Positions 47,501 to 59,500 of a stretch of 64,000 bases of DNA are shown piece after piece. The notes under the pieces are model-generated. The model saw only the letters and a list, made by a program, of their open reading frames with translations. It ran no database searches and was not told the origin of the DNA. The position numbers and the translations under genes were made by a program. Origin of the DNA: Hydractinia symbiolongicarpus (lineage: Eukaryota > Cnidaria > Hydrozoa > Anthoathecata > Hydractiniidae). Every line of letters begins with the position of its first letter. Positions within the stretch are counted from its first letter, which is position 1. The DNA is taken from positions 22,322,001-22,386,000 of the forward strand of contig NC_079876.1 in NCBI RefSeq assembly GCF_029227915.1, written 5' to 3'.

Positions 47501-50500
47501 TTATGAAAAAAATGAATGCAATTTTTTGAAAGAAGACAGAAAGTTTGAAAAAGTTTAAAAAATGGGATGTTTTTTATTTTCTATGGCAGCAAATTTTAGG
47601 GGAAAGCATTATGCACATTGAAGTAAATTAGTAACAAAGAAACATATACTTGTATGCAATGTGCCCTGAAAGTAAAGAAATGCTGTTGAATTTTTGTTGT
47701 AAAATAACAGTATGTGAATAAAAATATTGTATAACTAAAAAATTAAATACCTTTAGGTAGTACGGAATTGCTTCTGTAAAGCTTTGTTACTCTATCTATA
47801 CTTTTGTGTAATTCATGTAAACTTTGTTGAACCTGAAAAAATGTTTAACACACATAACATTTGTTGGGATAAATTGTTTGCTTATGCTAGTATAACACAC
47901 AAACACAACTATTTAGGTAGAGATAAAAGTAATTAACTAGTGTATGGAATAATATATATATTTACTCCAGGTGTTAAAACCACAAAGTCAATTACTCAAT
48001 TTTATCCATAACAGTTATTATTATTACTATTTGTTAACCTACTGTTTGTGTTTAGACTTTAAGGCTAATTACAATAATTTCGGATGGGATTTTAGTTACT
48101 GTTTGGAGTTACTATTTGGTACATTGGTACAGATATTACAATGCTGTGTTAGAATCCTTGTAACTTAAGTTAGAGTTACAAGGATTATCAGGTTAGATGT
48201 TTATTTGACCTTTTTAACACTGGTAACAGAGGGTGTACTAACTTGTTAAAGTTGGCACGCTACAAAGCCCCACCGACACTTTGATACTATACACACTATA
48301 TGTGTTATAAGAACTGGAAGAAAGAAGTACAGATGTGCATATATATTATTTTGACTTTGACCGGTCAAGCACGAGAAGCAATTTTAGAGATGGAACTTGA
48401 AGTTTTAAGTTATGATAATGGTGTTAAGAAAGTTGTGAAGAAGTTAGACTCCTTGTATCTAAAAAAGCTTGCAGACTTTCATCAATGACGATAAATGATT
48501 ATATTATTGAAATTGAAACCTATACAACAAGCTCAGTTTTCACTTGTTGTTTCATTAACAGGTCAAATATTTCGGAAAGTCATAAGCAGCTTATTAAAGC
48601 GACTTTGACAGAACTAAAATACAGCAAAACCAAAGAGTAGCTAAAAAAAAATTTTTACTGATCTTACAAATTTTATGACTGGTTAAGGTAGTGATGATAT
48701 CAAAAATCGAGAAGCCTGAAAACATTTACTTTGGAGCTACTAACAGGCAAAATAAAACTTAAAATCGATTAAAAGATAACAGAAGAGCATATTCCTGAAG
48801 ATTTGCAGATGGGAATAGAAGATTGAACCTATTATATAAAAATAGCCTAGTAGATGTGCTATCTAGAATAGACTTCGCTGACGATAAAATAAATACTTTA
48901 ACACAGACTGTATTCCAATAGAAAGAGTTGGAAAGTTCAAAGGAGACATTACAGAAGAAGCAGTTGCAATATGTCATGTTTTACAAAAGACAAAAATACT
49001 ACAGAAGAAGGCTGCTGCAGTCAAACTTCATTGTCAGTTCCGTCATCCTAATAGTTCAAGACTAAGACAGTTGATGGTAGATGCGAATATTTTGATGAGC
49101 TTGAGCATTCCTGCTAAATATGTTGAAAGTACACAAGCCAAAGCCAATACCTTTTGTTGATATCTTTGATCAGCGGCGGCTGGATTATTTTTAGTTTTAT
49201 TTTACAGATCAAGCACATGCATGTGGGACATAAAACTTTCTTATTAGTTGTAAAAAACAGGTGCGTTGTTTGCTACAAATAAATTAACTTTTTCTTTTAA
49301 TGACGTCAAAGTTTCATTCATATGATTGACGGTACCTGTGAATCGAAACTAAATATTTTGCTGAGCCAATTTCGTTCCCATACTCTTTTAATATTTTCCG
49401 TTCTTTTTAATTTTTTTAGATTACTAATAATATATAAAAAGTTCGAAAAATACGTTTTTAAGTAGAGAGGTTTGTATAATTTTTAAGTTGATATACCTTC
49501 ACTTGATAAAATATTATTCATATTTTTTTTATCCATGCGACACTTTTTTTTTCTACTTTTGGTTTCGATCATTAAAAATGTTTCGGCACAATCAAAAGAT
49601 CAGATTTTTTTATGTTTTAAAAATGTAACACTTCTTTCAATTTTTTATGAAGGTGTTAAAGTTGTTTTAGCTGTCCCCTTCAAATTTTTTACTCCAGTGG
49701 GAACAGGTGAAACTGTTTCGTTAAAAGAATTACTGGAAGCGAAATTCGCCGATTTTCAGGAGCCAGTTTTAAAGTCGATGATATGGTTTGATTGTAGGAG
49801 GTGGCCTACCGACGATAAATCTTTTGGGTTTGACAATATAAAAGAAATGTTTTTACATTTTAAGCAGCCGTTCGATTTTGTTGGGTGTGATGAAGTTGTG
49901 GCTCTTCGTGAATGGCATTCTTTAAGAAGCTTTGTAAAAGCCAACCATTCTGGGGAAGAGCCATTAAGTGTTTGGAAAACAGTGCTAGCCTTCAAACGTA
50001 CTAAGTTTCCAAACTTGTGCATGTTGGTTGAGTTAGTTTTGTGACTTTCAGCGTCAAACTCTACAGTGGAGGAGGCATTTAGCCTACTCACACTTCTTTT
50101 ATCCGATAGGAGGTTAAGTATGAGCCACGTCACCATGGAGAATCTTTTGTGCATCAATTTAAATAACAAGATTTGGACAGAAAAAGAAAGAGAGGAGATT
50201 ACAGAAATGGCTGTAATAAAATATCTCGAAAAGCGGCGCAAAAAGAAATGCATAACATGGGAACCACCACATAAGAAGTCCTGCTCTAGCTCGTTTGACG
50301 TAACCACGATTACGAGCTTTTGTGATCGCACGTGGATCGCTCACGCAGAGTAATTTACGTGAGCGATTTAGCGCTGGCGGGGTTAAATTTTCCCGACCGG
50401 GCCTGACTAATAGCCTAACATACCTTGGACCACTCTGCACCCAACCTAGTTTTGCTCTGAAGTGTTTCAAATTTGTTATAGAGTATTTAATTTTAAATTG

Positions 50501-53500
50501 TCGATAAAGCAATTTCTGCAATTCAGCTACCATGAACGTATCCAGTGGGAATTCGATACCGGTAGACTAGTACGGGCGCCCAAACTCAGACGCCCAAAAA
50601 ATGAATTTTACTTTAATTTTAGAGATGAAATTTCCCTTAAAATAATGTTCTATTGCTCCTGTTATGATACTAAGGTATTATTTTATAGGTAAATAGCATA
50701 CCAGTCTTCATTTTCTACTTATCGCTGTCATTAAATAAAATCCAAAAAACAAGAAAAGAAACGATCAATATCTTAGCAGTGTTGCCGCCATGTTTATTTT
50801 ATTAGATAAATCGAGTGCAGAAAAAACCCAGGCTAGTCGAGGCAATTCGCACCCATTCTTTGTAGGTGTACCACGTGAAATCAACACAAAGAGAATACCC
50901 ACAATTAAATTGATAAAATTATGTTTTTTGTTTTTGTTTTCTAGCGTGAAAGTCCATACGTTTCACAATATATTTTACATTTCAAAGAAATGAAGTCGTG
51001 TCAGGATTAACGATTCACTTAGTGATGAATTTAGTGTAAATGTTGGTGTACATCAGGGCTCTGTACTTAGCCCTTTGTTGTTTAAAAAAAGACTTGGCAG
51101 GAGGTTATAAGGACAGACTTGATACAGAGGAAGTTGAGTTTAAATCTAACACAGTCTAGATCAGATTATGTTGATGATGTTATGAGAGCTAATAAATTGG
51201 ATCAGGGTCATTAATATACCCCGTCCAACCCATGCTAGCATGGAAAACAGACGTTAAGCCAAGAATGATGAAAGGAAAATTTGGGTCGGTTGTTTTTTTA
51301 TACGTTTATTTATTTATTACATTTCGAGAGAAAATCTAAGTTGGTTGTCAGTTTTACATTGGTGTTACATTTCAATCAAAGTTGTATTATATTGTTGGGT
51401 GAGAAAAATTTCCGTGCTTTTTTTTCTTTTTTCTGTCTCCTCGGATTCTGGTTCCGCTTATTTTTTTGTTTGCTTCTTTTACTTAGTGTTTAAGTCATGG
51501 GTCGTTTAAAAACCACAGGACGAAGTCATAACAAAAAGTCCTCTACGTACGCATCGAAGAGGTCTGAGCAAGCTGAGTCTGCTCGCAATCGCCAAAGAAC
51601 ACTTTTCGATATGTATAAAATTGAAAATAAATCACAAAAGGAAACAGAAGCTCCTACGGCATCAACGTCTACAGCCAATGCAGATGAACAAAAGTCGTAT
51701 TCCGAAGAACAAAATATGGATTTCAACAAAAATCAGGAAAGCTCGCTATAAAGTAACAGCAGTAGTGTGGATCTTAGTACTGAATCCAACGGTGATGATG
51801 GTGACAATAACAATGAGGAAGGAGATATCCACTTGGCACCGAAAGATGGAAGAACGCATCTGACTGTGATGCAGAACCATTCATATTGGGAAAACGAATA
51901 TCCCTTCGCCTATTATTCAGCCAAAGATAAAGGCTGGTTATGCAAAAATTGCACTGAGTATTGTTAAACTCGCAATATGTGTGTGACTAACCTGTAGGTT
52001 ATCTTCACAGTTCTCCTAATAACACAACACCAAATATACCCAATTGATTTACACACAACACAATATATACCACTATTATAAACACAATGATTTCACCAGC
52101 AAGATTGGTTCAACACAAGTAAACCCAACCACCAATTGATTCTTATTAGTAATCGCCTAGAATGGAAGATTAAAAATCTCCCTCTATTTTCTTTTCTGCA
52201 CGTTGTTCAGTTTATGCTGCTATGGGAGGAATTTATAGCGACTCCTACTCGCTTAGTATAGTGGTCCTGGGGAGAATTGGCTTTTCACCAATGCCCTCTA
52301 CTATACAAGTCTTGATCTAACAATTACTGAAGACTATTCTTTCTTGGGTCCTTAGTTGTGTGATGCCAAGTGCTAAGTGGTGTTTCAGCAATGAATTCTG
52401 AAAAATAAAACTCAAAAAAACTTTATAATAAAACATTTTGAAAACACAACATTTGATTGGTCACTAATACTCATCATGACCATTTTGTAGCACATTGAGT
52501 GAAGTGTGCTATTTGCTCCTTGCTTTGTTAACACATCTGCTAACTGATGTTTGGTGGGAATCCACTTCAATATAACTTCCTTTTGATTGATGCTCTATCT
52601 GAGAGAAGCCATGTCAACTCTTAAACGCTTATCTTCTAAAGCTTTTGTTGAATATGCAGCTTCATACAAAGATTTGTTATCTGTGTAGCACAAGATACCT
52701 TCTAGATCTGTCTTCACAATTTCCATTATTACATTTTTCATCCAGATACATGCATCAATACCATTAACAAGTGGCAAGGTTTCTGCTGCAAGTGTGCTAC
52801 GCACAACTCTCTTAATCTTTTTTGACTGCCATGTGATAGGTGTCATGGTGTTCTCAACACCTTTAAAAAAAACAAAAATTCCACTTTGAGAGCTTCCGTC
52901 ATGTAGATTTCCAAATGAGGCATTAGCGTACAAGATTAATTGTAATGGAGGTTTCAACTTCCAAAATGTTAGGCAAATATCAGGATCCAATTTCAACTTC
53001 TTTACCAATTTATTAGCTCTCATAACATCATCAACATTTGCACGGTTTAACTTTGTGCTTAACTGACAAACATCAAAAGAAATATCTGGCCTTGATTGAG
53101 AAGATACCCAATTTAATTGACCACAAATACATCGTAACTTAGATTGCTCTTCATGTGAGAGTTCTTGATGTTTGTTTTTGGTGCTTTAAATCTCAACCTG
53201 TTCCATGCTTGACACATATTTGCTTTGGTCATACTCAATAGAATTATTGAATTGTTGTATGTTGACTCCAACATATTTAAAATTACTGCAATTCTCTGAC
53301 CCAAGCCGAAATATTTTTCTAATTGATGCAATGACTTTTACTTGAAAATCTTCTGATCCTCCCCAAAGAAAATCATCAACATGTATTACGATCAATCCTT
53401 GACAACAGTCATCTTGAACCCAATAAAATAAAGCCTCATCAAAAAAAGACATTTTCATTCCCAAACCAATTAACTGTTCCTTTACTCGTAAATACCCAGC

Positions 53501-56500
53501 ATCAGCAAGGCCATATACTACTTTATTTAATTTCCAAAGAACCCCTATTACGTTTGCTTCCTTTGGGGGCTTTATAATTACTTCTCTATCAATCGGGTTA
53601 CCTTGAAGAAATGCTGTTTTGACATCTAAGGTGTGGCATTCCCATTCATTAGTTGCTAACATTGTGAGTACAATTCGCAGACTTTCTTTTGAAAACGTTG
53701 GGGAGTCTTTAGTCAGATTTTGAACCTCCTCTTCTTCAAAACCTCTTATGACCAAACGAGCTTTGACAATTTTGTTGCCCTCTATATTTTTTGTTGTGAT
53801 TACCCATCTTGTGGATATTGTAGATTGACTTCTGTCTTCAACAGTGGAGAAAACATTGTTGTCTTGCCAGTTGGTTAATTCTTTAAATTTCGCATTCAAG
53901 ACCTCGTCTTCAATAGTTGGTTTTATCGCTAATAATACTTCTTCAGTGTCATTGGCTTCAACAACCGATTGCCATTCACTCACACATCTTTTGAAATCTA
54001 ACCAATTAATTTCACCTGTGTCTTCATTTTGCACATTTAAACAGCTGTCATATTGCCTGCCTTCTTTTCCTTTTCTACTCACTTTACCTGCTCTGCTGTG
54101 AACTAATCCTTTAATCCACTCACTGTCTGGAGTTAGCTTATAGATGATTCTGGTTTTTAACTTTGGCATTCCTTGAAATATAGAGGTATTGCCTTTTTTT
54201 TCATTGACTGTGGTTTCACTTTTTGATGTTTCATTATAGATGTTTCCTCTATTGGTGTCCCATTGGTTTGTGAATTATCAATGGCCGCATCCTCAGTTAC
54301 TGGTGCTTCTGTTACTGGTACTTCCGTAGTATTACTTTCAAGATCAACTATGTCAAAAATTTCGTCTTCCGGTGAAACACAGTTGTCGAACTGCATACTT
54401 GTTACTTCTGGGCTCTTTTCAGAGTCTTGTGATGGTTTCTGTGAATGTACTACTTGATTTACCTTTTGCAACCGACAAATGTGGACTCTCACTTAACTTC
54501 CACCATGCTTGACAAGTACCTGTTTATTTTCTTGTCCAATTACAGTGCCTGGTCCATGCCATTTTTTCGCTGTCTTTTCTTTTATAAAAGACTTTATCTC
54601 CAGTTACATACTGCACATCATTGTAACACTGGACATTATGCTGACATTATTTTTTCAGAAGATTCTGCTGCTATGAATGCTCTTCGTGATGCATGCATCA
54701 CAGCAAGGTTATGGGCCACCGTCTTACTTGAAACTGTATCATTCATGGCTGGTAACTGATCAGTGAGGATGCAGGGATAGTCATAGTTTTTACAACCTGG
54801 TTTGGTGAAAATCCATCGTTGTTTGATAAAGAATTCTTGGCACTAATAGCCCAGAAAAGTGCTCGATTAGGTGTACATTTCGTATCCTCTATAATCTTAC
54901 TAAGCATTTCCTTAATGATACCATTGTGTTGCTCACATAGCCCATTCGACCAAGGACTTTCGGCAGCTGTTGTGGAAAACTCTATGTTAAATTGCTCACA
55001 CATTTCTTCATACACTTTATTGATAAATTCTCCTCCATTGTCAGCCAGAAACTTTCTTGGTTGACCGAATCTTGCTAACCAAATTTCAAAGATAATGTCT
55101 GTTATCACATCTTTATCTTCGTAACTTTGAAGATGAAAATCTTGTGAAAGTATCTATGATATGAATAAACCACAATGATTGTGAAAGTTGCACTAAATCT
55201 AAAGCCACACACTGATTGAATTCCGATGACATTGGTAAGTCAACAATAGGACGTGGTCTTGGTTTTCTATACTTAAGGCATACTTTACAAGAGTGTGAGA
55301 CATTATCAATTAATTTCATGATTTCACTCCGGTCTTCTAAAAAGGAATTTGATGCTTTAATAAGAGATTTTAATTTCTCAGCACTTGGATGACAGAACTG
55401 ACGATGAAGTTTGACAATCTTGTTTTTTTTTTGGATTTTTCACTTGCGCATACAAAGGCAACTTAAGGAAGCAAATGGTCATAATTCTTTTCATCTAAGT
55501 CTATTCTGTTGTTGTTTAAAGGTATGCAACAGTGACCTGTGGTGGTAAATTTTGAAGGATGGAATTCTCCGAACATTTTAACAGTATTGTTGCTAAAATC
55601 TAAAACTGCATCTGCTTTTCTCATAGATGTTTGACTCAAAAACAAAGGTATTTCATTGGGTACAACATCTGTTTCTAGATTAACCTCTTTTAAACCAATG
55701 ATTACAGGTAAGATTACTCGTTTTATGGAACAAACTGCTTCGCTATCTCCAAATTTAAACCTATTCCACCTGGATACTCTTCTGGCAGTTTATCACTATC
55801 AATATTATCAAGGAAACATTGGTACCAATTCTTACCACAGACGGTTTTGGTACAACCACAGTCTAAAACTGCACATGACAAAGTTTCATCAACAAGGGAT
55901 TGCATTTCACTTTCTTTAATTTTAGAAAAAAATGTAACTTTTGAATGACTCTCTTCCTTTTTTTGCATCTCTCATAATTCTCTCTGATTCTCATAAGAAT
56001 GGGGACAATTCACAGCCCAGTGATAAATGGACTGACAAATATTGCACTTTGAAATATTTCCAAATTCATCAGGCGGATTCATTACTCTGTTACTGGATCT
56101 GGTTTTCCTCCATCCATATCTTTGATTTGGTGCTGCAGCCCTTCCTCTTTTAAACCTTGAACGCTGATATCCACCTCTTTTGGTGAAGTAATTCTGGTCC
56201 GTAGAATCTGCGCTTGCCTGTAAAACAGGCTCTGTCTTTACAGCATCATTTGACACAGATGAGGCCACAGTATCACCAAATATTTTCTTAAACTGTAATA
56301 CCATTGAATCATAGCGTAATTCACTTATAGTTGCTCTAGCCAACTGTTGCTGCTCTGGTGTAAGATTAGCGCTTTGTAAAACTCGGTATGCCAAAACTCT
56401 ATCAGGAAGTTCCATACGGTGAACTTGGATTTTGTGATATAATCATTCAAACTCTATAAGGTAATCATTCATGCTCATCTCGGGTCGTTTAAATTTTTCA

Positions 56501-59500
56501 AAGGTTTCATAAGCCAGGTACGCAGTAATAACACAACATCAAATATACCCAATTGATTTACACACAACACAATATATACCACTATTATAAACACAATGAT
56601 TTCACCAGCAAGATTGGTTAAACACAAGTAAACCCCACCACCAATTGATTCTTATTAGTAATCGCCTAGAATGGAAGATAGACAAGTATGGTGTTGGCAA
56701 GCATTGGCGAACAAAAGGAGTGAAGCTGTGGATACATCCAAAAAGGGACATTTGTCACACAGGAAAACTCCACAAAACATAAGGAGGCACTTCGCAAACA
56801 GCAAGAATGTAAAAGAATGTTAACGAAGTTAACATATACTGTCAGATAAGGCGTGGACAGTATGTTCAGAAAGCCAATATAAAAGCTAGAAATAGGCATA
56901 TAATCAAAAAGTTTTTGAAAACAACATGCGCTAAGATAATTGCTGCTGGGTAATACAACTTGCTCACAGATGAAACAACAGACATGGCAGATTGAGCTGT
57001 TTTGTCAATTTAAATAAGATACGTAAACTCTGATACGCATAATGTAGAAGAAAATTTCATCGGTCTTGTAGAGATAGTGGGGAGTAAAGGCTTATCACCA
57101 GTTTGGAAGAAATTGTGCGACGGAAAAATGATCCCGAGCTACGTGGAATCCGAGATCAAAAGCTGCAACCAGATAACTTATTGATGCTCCTGCTTCTTCC
57201 AGATGTTGTCAATCACGTCAACAAATTCTCCAAATTTCTTCCGGAACTTAATTTATGGCAACATTAACGCAAAATTGACAAACCTGAAAGCAGCTCTGAA
57301 ACAGGTTGAAGAGAGTGACGGTTCCTTATTCCGGTTACATGCTGCAGCTTTCCTTGACCTCTCGCACGAGAGAATGGAATTAGCTAGAAGACTGCGCAAT
57401 AACGATCTGCTTGTCAATGGCAAAACCGAGGAAGCAAGAATAAAGGACTTTAAAACAAGAGTTAAAATTCCTTTCATGAAAGAGCTGGAGGAAGAATTGG
57501 ATAATGCATTGAAAATCGATGACCAAACTTTCCTTGCATTTGACATCTTCAATGTTCCAGCTCCGTCAACTGAGGAAGATCAAGTCAAAAAAATTCAAAC
57601 ACTCATGAATTTTTACGGATAGTCTCTCACATCTCTATTTCAGGGGGAAGAAAACACAACTGGCGCTCTATTCAGATTTGAAGGCTCGGTAGTTGAACCT
57701 ACAAAACATTTCTTTGATGATTTCAAGTTGACGATCGCTCAAGTCGAAAAAGTGCGCAATGACGAAATTTTGTTATGAAAGAACTAAAGCATGATGACAT
57801 CAACAAATGTAAAGATGAGCATCCTATTCAAGCTGATCAATTTATGCTGTAATGGTTCGTAATCGTGAATAGTATCCAGATTTGATGAAAATGTTCAAGT
57901 TTTCCCTTCTTATCGCTCCCAGTAGCGCCAATGTCGAGGGTGGTTTCTCAGCTCTTAACTTGATCCACACAAAACAGCAGAATAGATTGACTGTCACGTC
58001 AATTGATAGACCGATGCGACTGGTTATTGGTTAGGCCAAAAACTTCTCAGAAGAGGATTACGAGACTTTAGTCAGTAGATATAACAAGACCGGAAACAGG
58101 CGAATTGAGCTTTGAACTAATATATATTTAGCATTTATTTTTATTATTATGTGTTGATGTTAGAGACATTAGTGCTTTTCCTAGAACATCATAGTCCTGG
58201 TAATGTTCATATAAGTATAAATTACGCACCATGTTAGGAAATAGAATTAACATCAAGACGGGGGTTTCCGAATTCAGTACAAAAGTCAAGACCAATAATG
58301 TAGTGCCATATTTTTTTGTATTGCATGGGAACAAGTAAAAATCACTATTATAAACATTGAGTCTTGTTTTTTTAATACAAATACTGACGGTTACGTGTTC
58401 TCAGAATGTTGCGACTTAAATCTCTTTACACCCTAGCTCTTCTTTAAGCAAAATGGCAGTATGATAACCGAAATTGAAACTTGAAGCAGACGAAACTCTA
58501 GAGAAAGGAGATAAGGAGAGAGATATATGTGACACTATTTTTAGCTGTTTAAGGCACTGAAAATTGCTAAAATCGCACAGCTTACGGGGGCTTTGTCCCC
58601 TGGACCTCAACCTGGGCGAAACCTGGGCGAAACCTGGGCGAAACCTGGACCCACTGGGGCCATCACAGCCACCCCCAGACCCCTTGCTGTTTTGTTGCTC
58701 TGGCAGTTCGGTATCCCAAAAAATATCCTGGATACGGTGCTAGCTATGTTTATTACTATTATTATTACTAGTCCACTTAGGCAAAGGGACAATGAAAAAA
58801 AATAGGTTTTAAATTTTTTTTGCAGCGCAGATACAAAAAAAATTGGTGAAATTTAGTTTATTTGTTGCGGTTGAAAGCTCCCATTTGAGCTACAAAAGTC
58901 GTGCAAGCACAGCAATCGCTCAACTAGACAACCACCTAAGATATCAATCCTATTCTTATGCTGAGCGCTAATCAGAAGGGATAGATTCACACCTTTATAG
59001 TCTAGTCTCTGGCATGACTCGGCATGACTTGAACCCAAGACCGATATAAATCTGGTTATAATTAATTTCTTTTTTTACTTTCTTATTTAACATGTAAATA
59101 ATGTGTAATTATTTTTAGATTCAAGAGTAGAACTAAACAAAATTGACGTAAGATATCCACAAGAAAACCCACAACTCTTAGTCATTGAAGATGAAGAAGA
59201 GATGGATAACTCTACGGAGGAAGATGGTACTTGTTCTGTCAAAGACGAGACTTAACATCAAAAAAAATCAAAAATTGAAAAGAAATCAAATTATAAAAAA
59301 AGAAAACCTGTAGAAAAAAAGCCAAAGAACCAGAAAATGCAAAAAAAAATATCAGTTCTTAAAGAAGCAATAACTCCAGTTGTTAATTATGAGTTTAATA
59401 GACAAAAAATTAAGAATGACTTTCATTGTTTAAATATTATTTTTAGGCAACATTACAAAATGTTATCCAAGGAAAAGATAATATCGATCACGCTCATACA

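Larger units (their letters stand above)
51962..56684 (-). mobile_element. Ty1/copia retrotransposon inserted in a hAT gene
   Basis: 4723 bp, ends TG...CA, flanked by the 5-bp duplication AGTAT (51957-51961, 56685-56689). Minus-strand order: truncated 5' LTR, gag, protease, integrase, reverse transcriptase, RNase H, 3' LTR, which is the copia order with integrase before RT. The LTR copies are ~98% identical over 153 shared bases (three differences seen), indicating a young insertion, yet the coding region has several stops and shifts and the LTR-gag junction is deleted. Confidence 0.9.

Noticed and set aside
49756-50331. 191-codon minus-strand protein
   Set aside because: It is the antisense shadow of the hAT relic at 49659-50353.
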